Shown here: positions 1 to 4,641 of the stretch, in pieces
Layout of the letters: each line of letters begins with the position of its first letter
Position numbering within the stretch: position 1 is the first letter of the stretch
Assembly (NCBI GenBank): GCA_016280345.1
Contig: JAEEGN010000271.1
Location: forward strand, 1-7,046
DNA: 7,046 bases
Direction: 5' to 3'
Source of the DNA: Selenomonadaceae bacterium
Lineage (GTDB): Bacteria > Bacillota > Negativicutes > Selenomonadales > Selenomonadaceae
The notes under the pieces: model-generated
What the model was told of the DNA's origin: nothing
Databases searched by the model: none
Seen by the model: only the letters and a program-made list of their open reading frames with translations
Position numbers and translations under genes: made by a program

Positions 1-1
1 C

Positions 2-37
2 AACGCCGGTATCAACACCGTGATCATCAAACTTTGA
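2..37 (+). CDS. 3' end of an upstream gene (partial, unidentified)
   Basis: The reading frame beginning at base 2 gives the eleven residues NAGINTVIIKL and then TGA at 35-37. Codon choice (GCC, ATC, ACC, GTG) resembles the genes downstream. A GC-rich stem-loop with a T tract begins 17 nt after the stop, as expected at a gene end. Frame 1 is also open, to a TAG at 184-186, but it would run through that stem-loop and the promoter, so it is less likely. Eleven residues are too few to identify the product. An NHLP precursor or an outer-membrane component would fit the context but cannot be supported. Confidence 0.45.
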   Translation, partial: NAGINTVIIKL

Positions 38-53
38 AGGAAACGGCAATACA

Positions 54-122
54 GGCCGGTCCCTGCCGGAATGGGACAGCCGGTCACGGGGCTTGCCCCC
101 CGGACAGGGCGATCGGCCTTTT
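54..122 (+). terminator. Candidate rho-independent terminator, large GC-rich stem-loop
   Basis: The arm at 54-65 pairs with the arm at 105-118 in twelve pairs, including one G-U pair and a 2-nt bulge at 110-111. CCGG at 66-69 can extend the stem with CCGG at 100-103, leaving A104 bulged. A nested GGGG/CCCC hairpin (88-91 with 96-99) lies in the loop. TTTT follows at 119-122. It starts 17 nt after the upstream stop, so it probably ends that transcript. The T tract is short and the structure is branched, so termination may be partial. It could instead be a structured leader element. Confidence 0.5.
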
Positions 123-147
123 ACAGATACGAAATGGTCTGTATAAA
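120..147 (+). promoter_or_regulatory. Predicted sigma70-type promoter of the export operon
   Basis: TTTACA at 120-125 (5 of 6 matches to TTGACA) and TATAAA at 142-147 (5 of 6 matches to TATAAT) are separated by 16 nt. Transcription would start near 154 and leave a leader of about 107 nt before the ATG at 261. This is the best promoter-like pair in the 223-nt gap. Its -35 box shares bases with the T tract of the preceding stem-loop. No comparable promoter is evident between the four operon genes, which abut or overlap. Confidence 0.55.
122..143. promoter_or_regulatory. Inverted repeat in the promoter, candidate operator
   Basis: TACAGA at 122-127 and TCTGTA at 138-143 form a perfect 6-bp inverted repeat with a 10-nt spacer. 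One arm overlaps the -35 box and the other runs into the -10 box. The half-site centres are 16 bp apart, close to one and a half helical turns. A dimeric regulator bound here would block RNA polymerase. No regulator gene is in the window, and a repeat of this length can occur by chance. Confidence 0.35.
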
Positions 148-228
148 TTTCGGCAGCGGCGTATCCTTTTCGGAGAGTTGGCCTAGAGGCTTTCGGCGCG
201 GTTCCGCCCCGGCGTCAATTTTCCGGCA

Positions 229-243
229 CAGGATTGCGTCCTG
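229..243 (+). other. Small hairpin just upstream of the first ribosome binding site
   Basis: CAGGA at 229-233 pairs with TCCTG at 239-243 around a 5-nt loop (TTGCG), ending 1 nt before the purine-rich binding site at 245-254. The loop contains the alternative TTG start at 234. It could hold the ribosome binding site at a fixed distance or affect initiation, but a 5-bp stem is weak evidence. Confidence 0.25.
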
Positions 244-244
244 C

Positions 245-254
245 AAGGAAGGGG
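245..254 (+). promoter_or_regulatory. Ribosome binding site that fixes the first gene's start
   Basis: AAGGAAGGGG lies 6 nt before ATG 261; its AAGG core at 249-252 is 8 nt from that ATG. It lies downstream of the in-frame TTG at 234, so it cannot serve that codon. This supports ATG 261 as the true start. Confidence 0.7.
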
Positions 255-260
255 TTTCTT

Positions 261-1451
261 ATGAAGAGATATTTTATCATCGCGCTGGTCACCATCCTGG
301 TGCTGGCAGTTGGCATCGTGGGTTACGGCACATGGCTGAACTCATCCAGTGAAAGCATCATCACGCAGCGGATGTCGGAGCGGAAGATGACGCTGTCCGG
401 AGCCGTGGCGACGCGGCGGGACATCCTGCCTGTCGTTCGCTGGAAGACCGTCAGTCTTTACTCGGACATCCATACCGACGTAGTCGCGCAGGTGGACGGC
501 ATCGTCGCGGAAACCTTCGTTCAGCGGCAGCAGCTGATCTCGGAAGGAGACCCCGTCATGCGCGTCGTCAATGAGGACGTGCCGATCAAGCTACGCCAGG
601 CGGACGGCAGTCTCGCGAAAGCGCAGGCGGAGCTGGTGCGCGCCGAACGCTCCTATATCCGACAGAGTACGCTCTACCAGGCGGACGCGACGCCGAAAGA
701 GCGGCTCGACGAAGCGGAAGCCTATTACCTCACCGCGCAGGCTTCCATCGCCGAACTGGAAGCCCAGAGGAATCTGTATGAAGTCATGGAGGCCCGGCAG
801 ATCGTCCGGGCGCCCATCACGGGCCGTATCCTCATGCTCTACCGCACGCCGGGCACCTTTGTCACGGGCGGCACCCCGGTGGCGCTGATGGGGGATTTCA
901 CGACGCTGTGGTTCAAGAGCGAGATTCCCGACAATATGGCGCGCTATCTGCTGCCGCTCATGCAGCCGAAGAAAGTGACCTTCGAGCGGACGGACTTTTC
1001 CAAGGCCTACGGCACGGAATTCTCCAAAGGAAACGAAGGCCATGAGCAGGAATTTTCCGCCTGGGTGCAGAAAATCTCGCCGCCCCTTTCCGAGCCGGCG
1101 GAGATGCGCACCGTGATCCTGGGCATCGACAATGCCTCCGGTGTGCTGGAAGCGCAGACCTATCAGGACATGTACCTGAAGTCGGCCACCCCTGTTTCGG
1201 CGCTGACGGTACCGCTGAAAGCGATGACCGACGCCAGCCGTGAATCCATCTACGTCCTCGGCGCGGACGGCAAGCTCGAGCTGCGGAAGGTGGAGGCCGG
1301 GGCGGACGACGGCACATATGTGGAAATCCTGTCCGGCATCAACGAGGGCGACGTCGTCGTGACCACCCGGAACGCGAAACTGGTGGCGGGCATGGAAGTC
1401 AACGTGATAACGGACGAGCAGAAACAGGAGAAGAAGGAAGAGGTGAAATAA
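261..1451 (+). CDS. RND/MacA-like periplasmic adaptor (membrane fusion protein)
   Basis: The 396-residue product resembles periplasmic adaptor subunits of RND and MacA-type exporters, which link an inner-membrane pump to a TolC-like outer-membrane channel. Residues 3-25 form one hydrophobic N-terminal anchor. Half-lipoyl segments lie near 71-106 (VDGIVAETFVQ) and 179-211 (VRAPITGRIL), on either side of a coiled-coil hairpin at about 107-178. The hairpin tip has R134, L138 and T144, resembling the Arg-Leu-Ser docking motif of AcrA and MacA with one residue less in the spacing. A beta-barrel follows at about 212-315 and a membrane-proximal domain at about 316-385 (VPLKAM, then LSGINEGDVVV). The tail is charged and its codons carry the next gene's ribosome binding site. 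A TTG at 234 would add nine residues, but it precedes the binding site, and ATG 261 places the anchor at the very N terminus. It is the first of four tightly packed genes. No RND pump is present, so its partner is probably the NHLM ABC exporter downstream. The family assignment is firm; the partner is inferred. Confidence 0.88.
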   Translation: MKRYFIIALVTILVLAVGIVGYGTWLNSSSESIITQRMSERKMTLSGAVATRRDILPVVRWKTVSLYSDIHTDVVAQVDGIVAETFVQRQQLISEGDPVMRVVNEDVPIKLRQADGSLAKAQAELVRAERSYIRQSTLYQADATPKERLDEAEAYYLTAQASIAELEAQRNLYEVMEARQIVRAPITGRILMLYRTPGTFVTGGTPVALMGDFTTLWFKSEIPDNMARYLLPLMQPKKVTFERTDFSKAYGTEFSKGNEGHEQEFSAWVQKISPPLSEPAEMRTVILGIDNASGVLEAQTYQDMYLKSATPVSALTVPLKAMTDASRESIYVLGADGKLELRKVEAGADDGTYVEILSGINEGDVVVTTRNAKLVAGMEVNVITDEQKQEKKEEVK

Positions 1452-2417
1452 ATGGCGGGCAACGAACAGATTTTTAGCCGGGAAGCGCTGGATAAACTGC
1501 GTTCACCGGAAAACCTCAGCACCATGATCAAAGTCACGAACCCCGTGGGCTGGATCGGGCTCGCCGCGATGGGCGTGGCGTTCTTCTCGATCCTGCTTTG
1601 GTCGGTATTCGGCGCGTTCACCGATCAGGTACAGGGCATGGGCATGTTGGTCGACACCGGCGGCATTGGCGTCATTACCCCCATCTCCGCCGGGAAGATT
1701 GAAAAGATTTACGTCTTCGAGGGCGAGCGGATCAAGAAGAATCAGCTTGTCGCGCGGATTTCCCAGCCGGCCCAGGCCGAGGACACGCGCCTGGCCCAGT
1801 ACGACGTCAATCTGGCCACCAACGAGCGCGAAACGATGGCCCGCGTATCCCAGTACGACGCGAAAAAACATCAGGAGCGCATCAGCCAGGAAATCTACAG
1901 CGATTATGACGGCATCGTCACGGAAGTCGCCGTGGCCGAAGGCTCCATGGTGAACGCCGGCTCCACCGTCTGCCGCGTCAGGAAGAGCGAGGAGGAGGGC
2001 GGACTTACCGGTATCTTCTACGTCCCGATGACCGCTGCGAACCGGCTGAAACCAGGTATGACGCTTCAGCTCGCGCTGAACGCTACCCAGAGCGAGGCCC
2101 AGCAGAAAGACAGCCTGATCGGCGTCGTGGAATCCGTGGGCGAATACCCCGCCAGCCTCGAATCCATGAAGACGCGGCTCGGCAACGATCAGGTCGCCAC
2201 GTGGTTCACGACCACGCTGCAGGGCGCGGTAGTGGAGACCCGGTTCTCCCTCGTGCCGGACGAAGGCAACCCTTCCGGCTACCTTTGGACCTCCGTCGTC
2301 AGCGAGCACGACGAGATCAGGCCGGGCAGCTACTGCACGGGCTTCGCGGTCGTGGACCGCAAGCCGCCGATTGAAAAAGTGTTTTATAAAGCAAGCCGCT
2401 GGTTGAGGAGCAGATGA
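1452..2417 (+). CDS. NHLM system secretion protein (HlyD-like adaptor)
   Basis: The 321-residue product matches the architecture of the NHLM bacteriocin system secretion protein family, HlyD-like adaptors found with the two NHLM ABC proteins. A cytoplasmic head carries the family-like opening IFSREALDKLRSPENL (7-22). One membrane helix follows at about 34-54. The first half-lipoyl segment is near 73-107 (GVITPISAGKIEKIYVFEG), a short helical stretch spans about 107-148, and the second half-lipoyl segment is at 149-178 (YSDYDGIVTEVAVAEGSMV). A beta-barrel lies at about 185-300, and PIEKVF is near the C terminus. The helical hairpin is only about 40 residues in total, much shorter than in classic HlyD, so the protein probably cannot reach an outer-membrane channel alone. 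The ATG directly follows the preceding TAA, and AGAGGTGA at 1439-1446 inside that gene is a strong ribosome binding site, so translation is probably coupled. It likely docks on the ABC proteins encoded next. Confidence 0.9.
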   Translation: MAGNEQIFSREALDKLRSPENLSTMIKVTNPVGWIGLAAMGVAFFSILLWSVFGAFTDQVQGMGMLVDTGGIGVITPISAGKIEKIYVFEGERIKKNQLVARISQPAQAEDTRLAQYDVNLATNERETMARVSQYDAKKHQERISQEIYSDYDGIVTEVAVAEGSMVNAGSTVCRVRKSEEEGGLTGIFYVPMTAANRLKPGMTLQLALNATQSEAQQKDSLIGVVESVGEYPASLESMKTRLGNDQVATWFTTTLQGAVVETRFSLVPDEGNPSGYLWTSVVSEHDEIRPGSYCTGFAVVDRKPPIEKVFYKASRWLRSR

Positions 2418-2418
2418 G

Positions 2419-4641
2419 ATGGCCTTACTGGACGCATTGAAAGAAAAGTTCGGGGGCGAGCCCGCAGTAGGGCACCGCGTCAAGACCGAAACCATCTTCC
2501 AGATGGAGGCGGTGGAATGCGGTGCGGCTTCGCTGGCGATGATTCTCGCCCATTACGGTCTCTGGATGCCGTTGGAAAAACTGCGCGCGCTTTGCGGCGT
2601 AAACCGTGACGGCAGCCAGGCCTCCAACATTCTCCGCGCGGCGAGAGCCGTGGGCTGTGCTGCGGACGGCTACCGCTGGACGGTGGAGCGCCTGCTCGAG
2701 CAGCCGGAGAAATACCCGCTGATCATCCATTGGGAATTCTGTCATTTTGTCGTCCTCGAAGGCATTCGGGGCGACACCGTATATATCAACGACCCGGGCA
2801 TGGGGCATCGCGAGATCGCCATGAAGGACTTCCGCACGTCCTACACCGGCGTATCCCTCTATATCCGGCCCGGCAAAGAATTCAAGCCCGCGGGCAAGCC
2901 CTACAGCATCGTTTCCACGATGGCCAAGAAGCTTTGGGAGGACAAATGGGCGGCCATATTCCTCTCGCTGGTGGGCTTGTTCCTTATTGCTCCGGGACTG
3001 GCCAGCCCGATCTTCAGCCAGATCTTCCTGGACGACATCCTGAGCAAGACCCATCCGGACTGGCTGTTCAACCTGCTGCTGGCGATGGGCGTCGCCCTCG
3101 TCATGAGCTGCGGCCTTTCCTTCCTGCAGTCATGGTGTCTGACGCGATGGCAGGAAAAGCTGACCATCTCGGACTCCAGCAAATTCTTCTGGCATCTGCT
3201 CAGGCTGCCCGTGCAGTTCTTCCAGCAGCGCTTCGCCGGTGAGATCGCCTCCCGCGTCGCGTTCCACGAAGCCATTGCCGGGACGCTGTCGGGCTCCATG
3301 GCGACCACCGTACTGGACTTCTTCGTCGCCATCTTCTACCTGACGCTGCTGTTCCAGTACAGCGTCTCGCTGACGCTCATCGGTATCGCCTTCAACCTCG
3401 TCAACGTGGGGATGTTCTTCCTGCTCCGCAAGAAGCTGGTGGAGCTCTCGATGAAACAACAGCAGGAAGCGGGCAAGACTTACGGCGTCGACATGAACGG
3501 CCTCTCCATGATAGAGACTATCAAGGCCAACGGCGACGAAGCCGACTTCTTCTCCAAATGGGCGGGGCACACCGCGAAAACCATGATGGGAGGGCAGGAA
3601 ATCCAGCTCTTCTCCCAGACGGCGACATTGATCCCGACGCTGCTGGCGGGCGTGAACACCGCCCTGATCATGACCGTGGGCGGCTTCTCCATCATGGACG
3701 GCGTGATGACCGCCGGTATCTTCATGGCTTTCCAAAGCCTCATGGGAAAATTCCAGGAGCCCTTCGGGCGCATCCTTTCCCTCGGCCAGACGCTGCAAAC
3801 CACCGAGATCCAGATGCAGCGCGTCGACGACGTCTACAAATACGAGCCGGATCGTCTGAACTACCCGGAAAACCCGCCGACGGAATTCGACCGTCCGCGC
3901 CTTTCGGGGCAGGTGGACATCCGCGAGCTGCGCTTCGGCTACAGCCCGCTGTCACCCCCGCTGCTCGTGAACTTCTCGCTTTCGCTGGCGCCCGGTCGCT
4001 GGGTGGCCATCGTCGGCCCCTCCGGCAGCGGCAAATCCACCGTGGCGAAGATCGTCACCGGCCTCTACGAAGAATGGTCCGGCGAGATCCTGTTTGACGG
4101 GGTGAACCGCCGGGAAATCCCGCGGAACGTAATCGTGAACTCCGTCTCCTGCGTCGATCAGGACATCTACCTGCTCTCCGGCACCATCCGGGACAACATC
4201 ACCCTGTTCAACCCGCTGATCCCGAAGAGCGACGTCATCCGCGCGGCGCAGGACGCCTGCATCCATGAGGACATCCTGCAGCTGGACAACGGCTACGAAG
4301 CGGAAGTCTCGGAAAGCGGATCGAACTTCTCCGGCGGTCAGCGGCAGCGCATCGAGATTGCCCGCGCGCTGGCCACGAATCCTTCCGTATTGGTGCTCGA
4401 CGAAGCCACCAGCGCCCTCGACCCGATCGTGGAGGCCCGCATCCTGCAAAACATCCGGCGGCGCGGCTGCGCATGCCTGATCGTCGCCCATCGTCTGTCC
4501 ACGATCCGGGACGCGGACGAGATCATCGTCCTCGACCAGGGCTGCGTCGTGGAGCGCGGCAACCACAGGGAGCTGATGGCGCTGAACAAAGTTTACGCCC
4601 GGCTCATCTCGAACGATAAGAAGGAGGAGGGGAACGCATGA
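2419..4641 (+). CDS. NHLM ABC transporter with N-terminal C39 peptidase
   Basis: The 740-residue product is a peptidase-containing ABC transporter that should cut the leader from a peptide and export it. The C39 domain spans about 22-150 and looks intact: Q28 (oxyanion hole), C34 in VECGAASLAM, H109 in CHFVVLEG and D125 in NDPG. The stretch FRTSYTGVSLYIRPGKEF (138-155) is typical of the NHLM peptidase/ATP-binding family. Membrane helices lie at roughly 178-198, 213-235, 295-313, 316-337 and 402-440. The ATPase domain has Walker A GPSGSGKST (533-541), Q-loop Q581, signature FSGGQ (637-641), Walker B LVLDE (658-662), a D-loop SALD and H691, so it should hydrolyse ATP. The length is normal for the family. 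The start lies 1 nt after the preceding TGA, with GAGGAG at 2405-2410 as binding site. C108, next to the catalytic histidine, is unusual: an asparagine is common there. It probably pairs with the second ABC protein. The cargo is not in this window. Confidence 0.95.
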   Translation: MALLDALKEKFGGEPAVGHRVKTETIFQMEAVECGAASLAMILAHYGLWMPLEKLRALCGVNRDGSQASNILRAARAVGCAADGYRWTVERLLEQPEKYPLIIHWEFCHFVVLEGIRGDTVYINDPGMGHREIAMKDFRTSYTGVSLYIRPGKEFKPAGKPYSIVSTMAKKLWEDKWAAIFLSLVGLFLIAPGLASPIFSQIFLDDILSKTHPDWLFNLLLAMGVALVMSCGLSFLQSWCLTRWQEKLTISDSSKFFWHLLRLPVQFFQQRFAGEIASRVAFHEAIAGTLSGSMATTVLDFFVAIFYLTLLFQYSVSLTLIGIAFNLVNVGMFFLLRKKLVELSMKQQQEAGKTYGVDMNGLSMIETIKANGDEADFFSKWAGHTAKTMMGGQEIQLFSQTATLIPTLLAGVNTALIMTVGGFSIMDGVMTAGIFMAFQSLMGKFQEPFGRILSLGQTLQTTEIQMQRVDDVYKYEPDRLNYPENPPTEFDRPRLSGQVDIRELRFGYSPLSPPLLVNFSLSLAPGRWVAIVGPSGSGKSTVAKIVTGLYEEWSGEILFDGVNRREIPRNVIVNSVSCVDQDIYLLSGTIRDNITLFNPLIPKSDVIRAAQDACIHEDILQLDNGYEAEVSESGSNFSGGQRQRIEIARALATNPSVLVLDEATSALDPIVEARILQNIRRRGCACLIVAHRLSTIRDADEIIVLDQGCVVERGNHRELMALNKVYARLISNDKKEEGNA
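4621..4630 (+). promoter_or_regulatory. Strong ribosome binding site for the last gene
   Basis: AAGGAGGAGG lies inside the final codons of the peptidase/ABC gene, 7 nt before ATG 4638. It contains two overlapping AGGAGG cores. It fixes the start at the ATGA overlap (ATG 4638-4640, TGA 4639-4641) and suggests that the second ABC protein is made by both coupling and direct initiation, perhaps to match the amount of its partner. Confidence 0.7.

Noticed and set aside
234..260. TTG at 234 as the start of the first adaptor.
   Set aside because: The ribosome binding site (245-254) lies downstream of it, and ATG 261 places the membrane anchor at the N terminus.
71..352. A 93-codon + strand frame in the leader region, a possible small peptide gene or precursor.
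   Set aside because: Its ATG lies inside the stem-loop and upstream of the promoter, there is no ribosome binding site, and it runs out of frame into the first adaptor gene. There is no NHLP-like leader or Gly-Gly motif.
1503..2495. A 330-codon open frame on the minus strand across the secretion protein gene.
   Set aside because: It spans the junction of two well-supported + strand genes, and its product has biased composition and no motif.
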